Source of the DNA: Paenibacillaceae bacterium
Lineage (GTDB): Bacteria; Bacillota; Bacilli; Paenibacillales; Paenibacillaceae
Length of the DNA stretch: 64,000 nt
Direction: 5' to 3'
Assembly: GCA_900766135.1 (NCBI GenBank)
Contig: CAAFUF010000034.1
Location: 124,001-188,000, forward strand
Each line of letters begins with the position of its first letter. Position 1 is the first letter of the stretch. The notes beneath the pieces were generated by a model that made no database searches, was not told the origin of the DNA, and saw only the letters and a program-made list of their open reading frames with translations. Position numbers and translations under genes: made by a program. Shown piece after piece: positions 45,008 to 53,359 of the stretch.

Positions 45008-46354
45008 ATGATGAGCAAATTTATCGTCCGCGGTGGCAATGTTTTGGCCGGGAACGTAAAAGTCAGCGGTGCTAAAAATTCAGTGCTACCGATCATTGCA
45101 GCGTCTTTATTGGGTGAAGAAGGGGTCAGCATCATTCGCGATGCGCCGCCTCTTGACGATGTAATGACCATTAATAAAGTGTTGGAGTCGCTGGGAGCGG
45201 CCGTGAGCTACGACCGGGAAGTCATTACGGTCGATGCGCGGCATATCGCTTCATGCGAAGCGCCTTATGAATGGGTGCGAAAGATGCGGGCGTCTTTTCT
45301 TGTCATGGGTCCGTTATTGACACGGATGGGTTTCACCCGGATTTCCCTGCCGGGCGGCTGCGCGATCGGAACGAGACCGATTGACCAGCATTTGAAAGGC
45401 TTCGAAGCGATGGGCGCGGAAATCACCCTTGGTCACGGATTTATCGAAGCCAAAGCGAACGGCCGCCTCCGCGGCGCAAAGATTTATTTGGACGTTGCCA
45501 GCGTAGGCGCGACGGAGAACATCATGATGGCGGCGACTTTGGCGGAAGGCACCACCATTATTGAAAATGCGGCCAAGGAACCGGAAATCGTCGACTTGGC
45601 CAATTACCTGAACAGCATGGGCGCTGTCGTCCGCGGGGCGGGCACCGGCATGATCCGGATCGAAGGCGTCGAGCGCTTGCACGGATGCGAACATACGGTG
45701 ATTCCGGATCGGATCGAAGCCGGCACGTTTATGGTCGCTGCGGCGATCACCGGCGGGAACGTATTTGTCGAGGGTGCCATTGCCGATCACCTGGGGCCGG
45801 TTATTTCCAAGCTTGAAGAAATGGGCGTAACGGTAGAAGCGCAAGAAAACGGAGTGCGCGTCATCGCCGACAAGCCGCTGAAAGCCGTTGACGTGAAGAC
45901 GTTGCCTTACCCGGGCTTCCCGACCGATATGCAGTCGCAAATGATGGCGTTGCTGTTGGTGTCCGAAGGGGCAAGCGTCATTACCGAGACAGTCTTCGAA
46001 AACCGCTTCATGCACGTGGATCAGTTCCGTTTAATGAGTGCCGACATTAAGGTGGAAGGACGCAGCGCGATCGTCTCCGGGGGCAGCAAGCTCAGCGGGG
46101 CAAAAGTTTGCGCCACCGACCTTCGTGCCGGAGCTGCACTGATCCTGGCCGGCTTGGTTGCGGAAGGTACGACGGAAGTGAGCGGCACGCATCATATCGA
46201 CCGGGGCTACGTGGATTTGGCCGAGAAGTTGTCCGGTCTGGGTGCTGACATTTGGCGCATCTCGGTCGAAGAGACCGCTCCGGAAACCGAGAAGGTTCCG
46301 GCTGCCGTCAAAGAAGAAATCCCGGTATTGAAAATCCAGCCATCTTGGGCCTAA
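45008..46354 (+). CDS. murA: UDP-N-acetylglucosamine 1-carboxyvinyltransferase, 448 aa
   Basis: First committed step of peptidoglycan synthesis; the fosfomycin target. Catalytic C118 lies in GGCAIGTRPIDQH, so fosfomycin sensitivity is expected; KVSGAKNSVLPI is at the N-terminus. The C-terminus is extended by about 25 mostly charged residues past the usual end. RBS GGAGGG. Position matches Bacillus murAA. Confidence 0.96.
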   Translation: MMSKFIVRGGNVLAGNVKVSGAKNSVLPIIAASLLGEEGVSIIRDAPPLDDVMTINKVLESLGAAVSYDREVITVDARHIASCEAPYEWVRKMRASFLVMGPLLTRMGFTRISLPGGCAIGTRPIDQHLKGFEAMGAEITLGHGFIEAKANGRLRGAKIYLDVASVGATENIMMAATLAEGTTIIENAAKEPEIVDLANYLNSMGAVVRGAGTGMIRIEGVERLHGCEHTVIPDRIEAGTFMVAAAITGGNVFVEGAIADHLGPVISKLEEMGVTVEAQENGVRVIADKPLKAVDVKTLPYPGFPTDMQSQMMALLLVSEGASVITETVFENRFMHVDQFRLMSADIKVEGRSAIVSGGSKLSGAKVCATDLRAGAALILAGLVAEGTTEVSGTHHIDRGYVDLAEKLSGLGADIWRISVEETAPETEKVPAAVKEEIPVLKIQPSWA

Positions 46355-46391
46355 CCCTAACCTTGGCTTAATTAAAGAGAAATTCGGAAGG

Positions 46392-46417
46392 AACCATGCC
46401 GGAGGCGTGGTTTTTTC
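46392..46417 (+). terminator. Terminator of murA
   Basis: AACCATGCC-GGA-GGCGTGGTT followed by a T run. Confidence 0.8.
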
Positions 46418-46485
46418 TTCTTTATATAGGAGCCAATCGTCGGAAGCCTTTTCGCTTTGCACACGCCAATCTTCCGATTTGCGGC

Positions 46486-46514
46486 TTGTGCATCGAGCCG
46501 GACCGGCATATAAT
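46486..46514 (+). promoter_or_regulatory. SigA promoter of hxlR-type gene
   Basis: TTGTGC, 17-bp spacer, perfect TATAAT (46509-46514). Confidence 0.7.
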
Positions 46515-46532
46515 TGTTTGTATATACAACAA
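46514..46532. promoter_or_regulatory. Probable HxlR-type operator
   Basis: TTGTTTGTATATACAACAA, containing the perfect palindrome TTGTATATACAA (46518-46529). It directly abuts the -10 box and covers the expected start point, the usual place for an autorepressor site. Confidence 0.65.
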
Positions 46533-46579
46533 TGCGTGTAGGAATCTTTTTGGATCCTACCCCTTGGAGGGATTTCAAA

Positions 46580-46948
46580 ATGCGCGATCGCAAAAGCGGC
46601 TACGGGGTATGCCCCAACGACGAAGGTTGCCCTGTCGAGTTTACCTTGGACGTTATCGGCGGTAAATGGAAAGGGGTCCTGTTGTATCATTTGATTCATG
46701 GACCGATCCGATTCAACGAATTCCGGCGGATCTGCCCGACGATCACCCAACGGATGCTGACCCTGCAGCTGCGCGAGCTGGAGGAAGACGGCATCGTGCA
46801 TCGCGAGGTGTACCATCAGGTGCCGCCGAAGGTGGAATACTCCTTAACGGAATTTGGCAAGACCCTGGTTCCTATTCTTCTGAAAATGAAGGAATGGGGC
46901 GAAACTTACAAGAAGACGGCGCCGTTTCTGAATAAAACGGAAGCGTAA
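46580..46948 (+). CDS. HxlR-family winged-helix regulator, 122 aa
   Basis: HxlR/MarR-like DNA-binding protein: CPVEFTLDVIGGKWKGVLLYHL and TQRMLTLQLRELEEDGIV are diagnostic. Two Cys near the N-terminus (GVCPNDEGCPVEF, C11 and C18) could sense thiol-reactive electrophiles, as in YodB/HypR. ATG 46580 follows GGAGGG. It lies convergent to uppP in the murA-spoIID gap, a lineage-specific insertion. Confidence 0.9.
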   Translation: MRDRKSGYGVCPNDEGCPVEFTLDVIGGKWKGVLLYHLIHGPIRFNEFRRICPTITQRMLTLQLRELEEDGIVHREVYHQVPPKVEYSLTEFGKTLVPILLKMKEWGETYKKTAPFLNKTEA

Positions 46949-47020
46949 CTAGCGAGAATCGCAAGATTGGATGCCGGATCATGTACATCGGTTAGGGGCA
47001 ATACCTCCTTCCGACAAAAC

Positions 47021-47055
47021 CAAAACACACCCCCCGTTGGGAAAGGTGTGTTTTG
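47021..47055. terminator. Bidirectional terminator between hxlR-type gene and uppP
   Basis: CAAAACACACC and GGTGTGTTTTG form a perfect 11-bp stem. Confidence 0.85.
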
Positions 47056-47079
47056 CGTGAACAACGATTATCGCAACAA

Positions 47080-47895
47080 CTAAAACCGAAAAATAAGCAG
47101 CAGGATACCGGCGATAAAACAGTAGTAGGAAAAATATTTCAAATTGCCTTTAGCCATGATGTTCATGAGCCATTTCATCGAGAAATAGGTCACGACCAGC
47201 GTGGTCAAAAACGCGATCAAATACGGCATGCCCAAGGCCGCCCGGTCCGGGTCGCCGGCTATGTCGGATACGCCAAGCACGAGGCCGCCCAAACTGACGG
47301 GGATGTACAGCATAAACGAAAAGCGTAAGGCGGTATCCTGTTTCATCCCGACCGCGATCGAAGAGATGATGGTCGCGCCGGACCGGCTGATGCCCGGGAT
47401 CAACGCAACCGATTGCCCCAAACCGACAAGCAGCGCATCTTTGGCCGATAAATCGCCATCGCGTTTTCTCCCCCGCAGATTGCGGATCAACCAGAGCGCC
47501 GCCCCGGTAATCAACAGGGCGATGGCCACGGTATGGACGGAAGAGAACACGGCCTCGATCCAATCTTTGAACAACAGGCCGATCACCATGGCGGGAACGG
47601 TTCCGATAATAATATAAACGATAAACATGAAATCCGCTTTATACTCGGCTCTGCGCGTTCGGATATAAGCGAGGCCGTTGACGATCAGCCGCAGTATGTC
47701 TTTCCGGTAAATAAACGCAATGGCCAGCAATGACGCCGCATTCGTCAAAATTTCGAAAGACAGCCCTTCCTGGGCGACGCCCAACCATTTTTTGGCGATG
47801 ATGACATGGCCGCTCGATGATACGGGAATCGGTTCGGTCACCCCTTGAACGAACCCCAGAATCAAGTACTTCAACCACAAAATCAAGTCCTCCAC
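47080..47895 (-). CDS. uppP: Undecaprenyl-diphosphate phosphatase (BacA/UppP), 271 aa
   Basis: Membrane phosphatase recycling the undecaprenyl carrier for wall polymers; overproduction gives bacitracin resistance. Active-site motifs EPIPVSSSGHVIIA and PGISRSGATI are present; the first usually reads EFLPVSS, so PI is a variant. The GTG at 47895 gives the longest form; a TTG at 47880, 8 bases after GGAGG, would give a family-typical N-terminus. Confidence 0.92.
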   Translation of the reverse strand: MEDLILWLKYLILGFVQGVTEPIPVSSSGHVIIAKKWLGVAQEGLSFEILTNAASLLAIAFIYRKDILRLIVNGLAYIRTRRAEYKADFMFIVYIIIGTVPAMVIGLLFKDWIEAVFSSVHTVAIALLITGAALWLIRNLRGRKRDGDLSAKDALLVGLGQSVALIPGISRSGATIISSIAVGMKQDTALRFSFMLYIPVSLGGLVLGVSDIAGDPDRAALGMPYLIAFLTTLVVTYFSMKWLMNIMAKGNLKYFSYYCFIAGILLLIFRF

Positions 47896-48108
47896 GTTTC
47901 CCCAACTCTCTATTTTAATTTGTTTCTATAATTAGATTATTATGAAGAGAGCGAAGATGCAAAAATTCCGACTCTTGCACATTTGGCTGATATGAAACGA
48001 CTCCTTGAGGGCGGGGGGAGGAGATTCCGCTTTTGTCGTCCCTATCACCGGCGCATCATTGTTTGTATAGTTGGCGATCATCGAAGACCTAATGCGATGC
48101 ATAGGGGA

Positions 48109-48142
48109 GACCGCAGAGACTCGGGGGGCAGGGTCTTTTTTT
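48109..48142 (+). terminator. Weak terminator-like hairpin
   Basis: AGACC and GGTCT enclose an 18-nt loop and are followed by seven Ts. No gene upstream of it on this strand is recognised. Confidence 0.3.
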
Positions 48143-48180
48143 ATTCATGTGGAGGGGTGAGGGGAGGGAGTTAAGAGAAA

Positions 48181-48388
48181 TGTTGCATGATGTACAACAA
48201 TCCAGCCGGGTTCGGAGCGTGCAAGGACAGAATGTTGCAAAAAGTACAACAAAATTGCAGGCGGAAGCCCAATAAGCCTTAAAATGTTGTATATCGGACA
48301 ACAATATTGCTGCCGGAGGTGAAATAAGCCCCGGAATGTTGCACGTAATACAACAATTTGTCTCGCATCGCTCATATGCAGCTGTAAA
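48181..48388. repeat. Array of four palindromic units with 52-bp period (locus F)
   Basis: Units start at 48181, 48233, 48285 and 48337: TGTTGCATGATGTACAACA, TGTTGCAAAAAGTACAACA, TGTTGTATATCGGACAACA, TGTTGCACGTAATACAACA. Each is a TGTTG/(A)CAACA inverted repeat of 19 bp, and the 33-bp spacers are poorly conserved. The rest of 47896-48589 shows no gene. Confidence 0.85.
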
Positions 48389-48589
48389 GTAAGTGCCAAC
48401 CGTGAACGCCGTCAGGCGTTCTTTTAGTTTCACAGCGTTTGAGAGGAGAGAAAAGGGTTCTAGCATTTCGCCAAAACTCATATCTATAAGTATAGCGAGC
48501 AAACGATATAAGGAGAGAAAAACTAGGTTGCTAGCTCGCTAACGTGATCAGCGTACGGCAGCACGATCAGAGGCGGAGGTAACGAATCG

Positions 48590-50275
48590 ATGCAGGAGCG
48601 ATCTCAGGTAAAAATAAATGTAGCGCCTCGCCGAGAGGCGAAGCATGAGAAGGAAGAAAGCTTGACCCGACGGACAAATGAAGGGGAAACGCTCCGGCCG
48701 CTAGGGCCGAACGGGGGCAAAGCGGCGACGTTGTCGGCTCCCGTAAACAGGACGGAGGTCCGTCAGAAACCGGAACAAGTTTCGGAGGTGAGGCTGGAGC
48801 AAGGGAAGGGAGGAACCGGGGGAACCGTAATAAGCGTAGAAGTCGGAGGAACCGCAGCCGAGAGGAGCGAGAGGCCCGTAAATGCAGGGTTCGGGAGAAC
48901 CGTAGTGGAGAAGACCGGGAAGCCTGCAAGTGTGGGGGGCGAGAGATCCGCAGCGGAAAAGACGGAGCGGGCCGAACAGGCAGTGAGGGTTGAGCGAACC
49001 GCAGATGTGAATACGCGAGCCGGGGGAACGGCCATGGATGGAACTGGCCGGCTTGTGCCGGCGGAGACCCGCGTGCGCGTGAGCGTCCGCACGCGGCCAG
49101 GCCGAACCCCCTCCCGCAAGGGCGGCGGGAGATGGTTCGGCGGCCCTGGCGCCGCCCCCGTGGCGGCGGCGCTGATCGCGCTGGCGCTGCTGCTGCCAGC
49201 GCTCATCGCGTGGCGCGCGGCGCAGGCGCCCGCCGCGCGCCACGACCCGGCGGCGACGGCGCAGACGCAGGCGCCTGCCGCCGTGCCGCCGGCAGCGGAG
49301 CCGCGCCCGCAGGACGCGGCTCGCGCCGAGGTGCCGCCCGCGCTGGCGGAGGCCGCGGGCGGGACGCCGGTGCGCGTCTATCTTACGCGCACCGGCGCGG
49401 TCGAGACCGTGCCGCTCGAGCAGTACGTCACCGGCGTCCTCGCCGCCGAGATGCCGGCCGACTTCGAGCTCGCGGCCCTGAAAGCGCAGGCCATCGCGGC
49501 GCGCACCTTCATCGTCCGGCGGCTGGCGGCCGGAGATACCGGAGGCACCGATGGCGGGAAAGCCGATGTGAACGACACCGTGGAGCATCAAGTCTATCTC
49601 TCCCGCGCGGATTTGGAAGAGTGGCCAAGCCGGGGCAAAGCGGCGGACCTCGAGAAGCTGCGCCAGGCCGTCCGGCAGACGGAAGGGATCGTGATGATGT
49701 ATCGCGGGCAGCCGATCACCGCTTCCTTCTTCTCTTCCAGCGGCGGGTATACGGAGAACTCCGAAGACTATTGGTCGCTGAAGATCCCTTACCTGCGCAG
49801 CGTGCCTAGCCCGTGGGACGCGGCGATCAATCCGAAAAACCGCGAGACGATCGAAATGCCGCTATCCCGGCTGTACGGCAAGCTGGGACAGAAAGTGCCG
49901 GAACCCGTGCAGACGGCGTTGGCCGCCCTGAATCAAGGGGATAATCATTCAAAGGCAACGACGAAGCTGAGCGCCGGCAAGCTGTTTAAGACTCTATCGT
50001 GGACCGACGGACGCCGGGTCAAAGAGATTCGCATCGGCGATAAGGTCTACACCGGCCGCGAAGTCCGGGAGAAGCTGGACCTCCGCTCCAGCCAATTTAC
50101 GCTGGCGGTCGCCGGTGATACCGTCAAGATCACCACTTACGGCTACGGCCACGGGGTCGGGATGAGTCAGTGGGGAGCTAACGGCATGGCGAAGGAAGGC
50201 TATACGGCGACGCAAATCCTGAAACACTATTACACGGGAATCTCGTTTCAGCAAGCCTCCCATTTTCTCAAGTAG
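48590..50275 (+). CDS. spoIID: Stage II sporulation protein D with long N-terminal extension, 561 aa
   Basis: Lytic transglycosylase that removes septal peptidoglycan during engulfment with SpoIIM and SpoIIP. The membrane helix is at about 188-208; the SpoIID domain follows (VETVPLEQYVTGVLAAEMP with its catalytic Glu; FFSSSGGYTENSEDYW; GHGVGMSQWGANGMAKEGY). Odd: the cytoplasmic part before the helix is about 185 residues, far longer than in Bacillus, and contains four imperfect 16-residue repeats (about 86-150). ATG follows GGAGGT by 10 bases. Codons from about 49070 to 49520 are extremely GC-rich. Confidence 0.92.
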   Translation: MQERSQVKINVAPRREAKHEKEESLTRRTNEGETLRPLGPNGGKAATLSAPVNRTEVRQKPEQVSEVRLEQGKGGTGGTVISVEVGGTAAERSERPVNAGFGRTVVEKTGKPASVGGERSAAEKTERAEQAVRVERTADVNTRAGGTAMDGTGRLVPAETRVRVSVRTRPGRTPSRKGGGRWFGGPGAAPVAAALIALALLLPALIAWRAAQAPAARHDPAATAQTQAPAAVPPAAEPRPQDAARAEVPPALAEAAGGTPVRVYLTRTGAVETVPLEQYVTGVLAAEMPADFELAALKAQAIAARTFIVRRLAAGDTGGTDGGKADVNDTVEHQVYLSRADLEEWPSRGKAADLEKLRQAVRQTEGIVMMYRGQPITASFFSSSGGYTENSEDYWSLKIPYLRSVPSPWDAAINPKNRETIEMPLSRLYGKLGQKVPEPVQTALAALNQGDNHSKATTKLSAGKLFKTLSWTDGRRVKEIRIGDKVYTGREVREKLDLRSSQFTLAVAGDTVKITTYGYGHGVGMSQWGANGMAKEGYTATQILKHYYTGISFQQASHFLK

Positions 50276-50327
50276 CAACACGGAAAACGATTATTCTTTT
50301 TTTTCTGAAAAAAAGTAGAAAGCCGAA

Positions 50328-50356
50328 GTATAAAAGAGTTCGACCCGGTAACACTG
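50328..50356 (+). promoter_or_regulatory. SigF-type promoter of spoIIQ
   Basis: GTATA, 14-bp spacer, GGTAACACTG, the same spacing as the spoIIR promoter. Confidence 0.65.
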
Positions 50357-50376
50357 GTTACTGAGGTGATGAGCAA

Positions 50377-51123
50377 ATGAATGAAAACCAGAAAAAAACA
50401 GGACACGAGGAATCTCCTAAAATTGGATTGGGAGAGCCGGTCAAGCCGGTATCCGCGTGGAAGAGATTATTGTCGAAGAGATGGGTTTACCCGGCAGCAT
50501 ATGTGGCGGCAGCGGCAATTATACTAACCTTAGTGTGGGTCTACCAGGATGCGAGCAACAAGCCGATGGACTCGACCCCCGCCAGCGTGACCGACACCGT
50601 AAACCTGTCCGGCGATGAAGAAGCCGCAACCGGGGAAGGAACGAAAGAGGAAGAAGCGACCGAAGTCATCGCCTCCTCCGAGGATCTCTCCTGGCCGGTA
50701 GCGAACGCCGCCGAAGTCGCCGTCGTGAAGCCGTTCTATGAGAAGGAAGGCACGGCTGAAGAACATCAGGCCGCCCTGGTGCAGTACAACGATACGTTTA
50801 CGCCGAACACCGGGATCGACCTGGCCCGCGAAGACCGCAAGCCTTTCGAGGTAACGGCCGCCATGAGCGGAAAAGTGACGCGGGTTGAAGAAGTGCCGCT
50901 TCTCGGGTATGTCGTGGAAATTACCCACGCCAACAACCTGAAGACGGTGTACGAAAGCTTGGGCGAAGTGAAGGTGAAGAAGGATGCCGAAGTGAAGCAA
51001 GGCGACACGATCGGCAGCGCCGGCCGCAACGAAATCGAGAAGGACCTCGACAACCACGTCCATTTCGCGATTTACGAAAACGGCGAGCTGGTAAATCCGG
51101 AAACCGTGCTTCCGAAAAACTGA
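50377..51123 (+). CDS. spoIIQ: Degenerate LytM/M23 protein, SpoIIQ, 248 aa
   Basis: Forespore-side partner of SpoIIIAH in the engulfment zipper/feeding-tube complex. Membrane helix 36-57; M23 fold from about 107. The metal-site HxxxD is replaced by N144-T-G-I-D148 while H227-V-H229 is kept, so it is predicted to lack endopeptidase activity, as in Bacillus SpoIIQ. A Glu/Thr-rich linker (80-100) precedes the domain. Follows spoIID by about 100 bp. Confidence 0.92.
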   Translation: MNENQKKTGHEESPKIGLGEPVKPVSAWKRLLSKRWVYPAAYVAAAAIILTLVWVYQDASNKPMDSTPASVTDTVNLSGDEEAATGEGTKEEEATEVIASSEDLSWPVANAAEVAVVKPFYEKEGTAEEHQAALVQYNDTFTPNTGIDLAREDRKPFEVTAAMSGKVTRVEEVPLLGYVVEITHANNLKTVYESLGEVKVKKDAEVKQGDTIGSAGRNEIEKDLDNHVHFAIYENGELVNPETVLPKN

Positions 51124-51192
51124 AGTTAAACCCATCCATCCAATTTATGGCAGAGCCAGCCGGTCCAAACTTTCGGATCGTTGCGGCAGGCC

Positions 51193-51224
51193 AAACGGAG
51201 AGCGAAGAGCTCTCCGTTTTTTTT
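51193..51224 (+). terminator. Terminator of spoIIQ
   Basis: ACGGAGAGC/GCTCTCCGT stem followed by eight Ts. Confidence 0.9.
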
Positions 51225-51238
51225 CTGCCCAGGCGAAT

Positions 51239-51432
51239 GAAATAACGTGATGAAATCCTCTTATTTTACGGAAACTCAAGCTAAGCAAGGAAATAAGAAT
51301 GATTTTTAACGCTAATTCCTCAAAATTGAGCCCCTATCTGCACTAGCGAGCGAAATAAGGTGATTTGGTAACGCTATTTCACGAAAATTACTCCCATACG
51401 CCGCAATAAGGTGAAAATTTAACGCTATTCCT
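51239..51432. repeat. Four-arm intergenic element (locus G)
   Basis: Arms start at 51241 (AATAACGTGA), 51292 (AATAAGAATGA), 51354 and 51405 (AATAAGGTGA); steps 51, 62, 51 bp. Arms 2-4 end in TAACGCTA(A)TT. The AATAAGGTGA core is shared with locus C. Confidence 0.75.
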
Positions 51433-51630
51433 CCAGTTTCGGACTCGTCCATCCACAACCGACTGCCCGTCCCCGCCTCGTCCGAACCTCCACCTAACTA
51501 CACCCGAACCCCACCCGAACACGAAGCTCATCCAGATCTCCACCGAACGGCCCCTCTCCCTCCCCCAAATCCCTGCGCCAACTCCAACGTTTCCTGCACC
51601 AGACTCGGCTTGTCCCGTCCCGATGCTCCA
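51433..51630. other. C-rich, G-poor strand-asymmetric stretch
   Basis: About 200 bp with few Gs on the plus strand and repeated CACCCGAAC / CACCGAAC motifs. An open frame on the minus strand here is a composition effect. No gene seen. Confidence 0.5.
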
Positions 51631-51694
51631 TCCCTTTAGATGACCGAAGGTAAAATAAATGGCCTCGCCCAAGCTTGTCAGGCTTGGAAACAAA

Positions 51695-51722
51695 GAATAT
51701 CTAGGCCCGCCCCTCATATAAT
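51695..51722 (+). promoter_or_regulatory. SigE-type promoter of spoIIID
   Basis: GAATAT, 14-bp spacer, CATATAAT, close to the mother-cell SigE consensus; spoIIID is SigE-dependent in Bacillus. Confidence 0.65.
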
Positions 51723-51757
51723 GTACCAAACTATCTCGAGTTGAGGGAGGCGGGAGC

Positions 51758-52042
51758 GTGCACGATTACATCAAGGAACGGACGATAAAGATTGGACGGT
51801 GCATCGTGGAGACGCGGCACACGGTTCGAACGATCGCCAAGGAATTCGGCGTTTCCAAAAGCACGGTGCACAAGGATTTAACGGAACGTCTGCCGGAGAT
51901 CAATCCGGATTTGGCGGATCAGGTGAAGCACATTCTCGAATATCACAAATCGATCAGACACCTGCGCGGCGGGGAAGCGACGAAGATCAAGTATAAGAAA
52001 AAAGGCCAATCCAAACGCGAGGTGATTAGCTCCGTCAATTAA
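51758..52042 (+). CDS. spoIIID: Sporulation transcription factor SpoIIID, 94 aa
   Basis: Mother-cell regulator acting between SigE and SigK. HTH at about 24-43 (TIAKEFGVSKSTVHKDL), then a basic C-terminal helix (KIKYKKKGQSKR). GTG start with GGAGGCGGGA upstream. Confidence 0.96.
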   Translation: MHDYIKERTIKIGRCIVETRHTVRTIAKEFGVSKSTVHKDLTERLPEINPDLADQVKHILEYHKSIRHLRGGEATKIKYKKKGQSKREVISSVN

Positions 52043-52115
52043 TGGGTAATTACTTAGTTCACCCATCGAACGATTTTCATTGAATCATTCCCCTAAAGTA
52101 TGGTATTTTTAAATA

Positions 52116-52124
52116 TGGTATAAG
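52116..52124 (+). promoter_or_regulatory. Extended -10 box upstream of mbl
   Basis: TGG-TATAAG, leaving a ~155-nt leader before mbl with no recognised feature. Confidence 0.35.
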
Positions 52125-52286
52125 ATGATGTGGATTTTCATCCATTTATCCCGAAATTTTGCGATATTCATCGACATTTGTCGATTGACCACACTTTTGT
52201 TAGCGGGACACTTCTGCCATATACATGGGGTAGGGCCGCTACGTCCTTTCCGTGATTTACAAAAATACGCTTTGGGGGATCGAATG

Positions 52287-53282
52287 ATGGGCAAGGATAT
52301 TGGGATTGATTTAGGCACGGCCAATGTGCTGATTCATGTGAAAGGAAAGGGAGTCGTTCTTGACGAACCTTCCGTAGTCGCGATTGACAGCGACGGAAGA
52401 CGGGTGCTGGCCGTCGGTGAAGAAGCAAGGCGGATGGTGGGCCGGACGCCCGGAAATATCACTGCGATTCGTCCCTTGAAGGACGGAGTCATTGCCGATT
52501 TTGAAATTACGGAAACGATGTTGAAATACTTTATTGACCGGGTGGGCGGCAGAAGCTGGTACAGCCACCCGAGAATTCTGATCTGCGCGCCGACGAACAT
52601 TACCTCGGTGGAGCAGAAGTCGATTCGCGAAGCCGCCGAACACAGCGGTGCTAAAGAAGTGTATTTGGAAGAAGAACCGAAAGCGGCCGCTATCGGGGCC
52701 GGCATGGATATTTTCGAACCGAGCGGCAACATGGTTGTCGATATCGGCGGCGGGACGACGGATGTGGCGGTGCTCTCCATGGGGGACATCGTCACCGCTT
52801 CGTCGCTTAAAGTTGCCGGGGACAAGTTTGATGCCGCCATTATTAAATATATTAAAACGAAGTACAAGCTGTTGATTGGCGAACGCACGGCGGAAGATAT
52901 CAAGATTGGGATCGGAACGGTATACCCGAACGGACGGGTGGCCGAAATGGATATCCGCGGCCGGGACATGGTGTCCGGGCTGCCGCTGACCGTGACGATT
53001 ACGGCGAACGAGGTTCAGGAAGCGCTGGCCGATCCGATCTCCTCCATCGTCGCCACCGCCAAATCAGTGCTGGAGCGCACTCCGCCGGAATTGTCCGCCG
53101 ACATTATCGACCGCGGCGTGATTTTGACCGGGGGAGGCGCTCTGCTGAACGGGCTGGACGAGCTTCTCGCCGAAGAGCTTCGCGTGCCGGTACTGATCGC
53201 CGAAGATCCGATGCACTGCGTGGTGAAGGGAACGGGCATCATGCTCGACAATTTGGACAAGGTGCTAAGAAGAAAGCTCTAA
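52287..53282 (+). CDS. mbl: Rod-shape protein Mbl (MreB family), 331 aa
   Basis: Actin-like filament guiding side-wall synthesis. Phosphate loops IGIDLGTANVLIHV and VVDIGGGTTDVAVLS, plus LTGGGALLNGL. Two ATGs in tandem (52284, 52287) follow GGGGGA; the second has better spacing. Order spoIIID-mbl-flhO-flhP as in Bacillus subtilis supports Mbl over MreB. Confidence 0.95.
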   Translation: MGKDIGIDLGTANVLIHVKGKGVVLDEPSVVAIDSDGRRVLAVGEEARRMVGRTPGNITAIRPLKDGVIADFEITETMLKYFIDRVGGRSWYSHPRILICAPTNITSVEQKSIREAAEHSGAKEVYLEEEPKAAAIGAGMDIFEPSGNMVVDIGGGTTDVAVLSMGDIVTASSLKVAGDKFDAAIIKYIKTKYKLLIGERTAEDIKIGIGTVYPNGRVAEMDIRGRDMVSGLPLTVTITANEVQEALADPISSIVATAKSVLERTPPELSADIIDRGVILTGGGALLNGLDELLAEELRVPVLIAEDPMHCVVKGTGIMLDNLDKVLRRKL

Positions 53283-53293
53283 TCGTCCGATAT
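53266..53293 (+). promoter_or_regulatory. SigD-like flagellar promoter of flhO-flhP
   Basis: TAAG, 16-bp spacer, TCCGATAT, against TAAA-N15-GCCGATAA; its -35 lies inside the end of mbl. Confidence 0.5.
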
Positions 53294-53359
53294 AATAAGA
53301 AGGAATGTGTTGCCCGTTGAATTAGGGGCATTGAATATATAGCGTTTGGAGGTAAGTCC

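Noticed and set aside
51388..51729. 113-codon minus-strand open frame before spoIIID
   Set aside because: Arises from the C-rich skew; no RBS and covers the spoIIID promoter.
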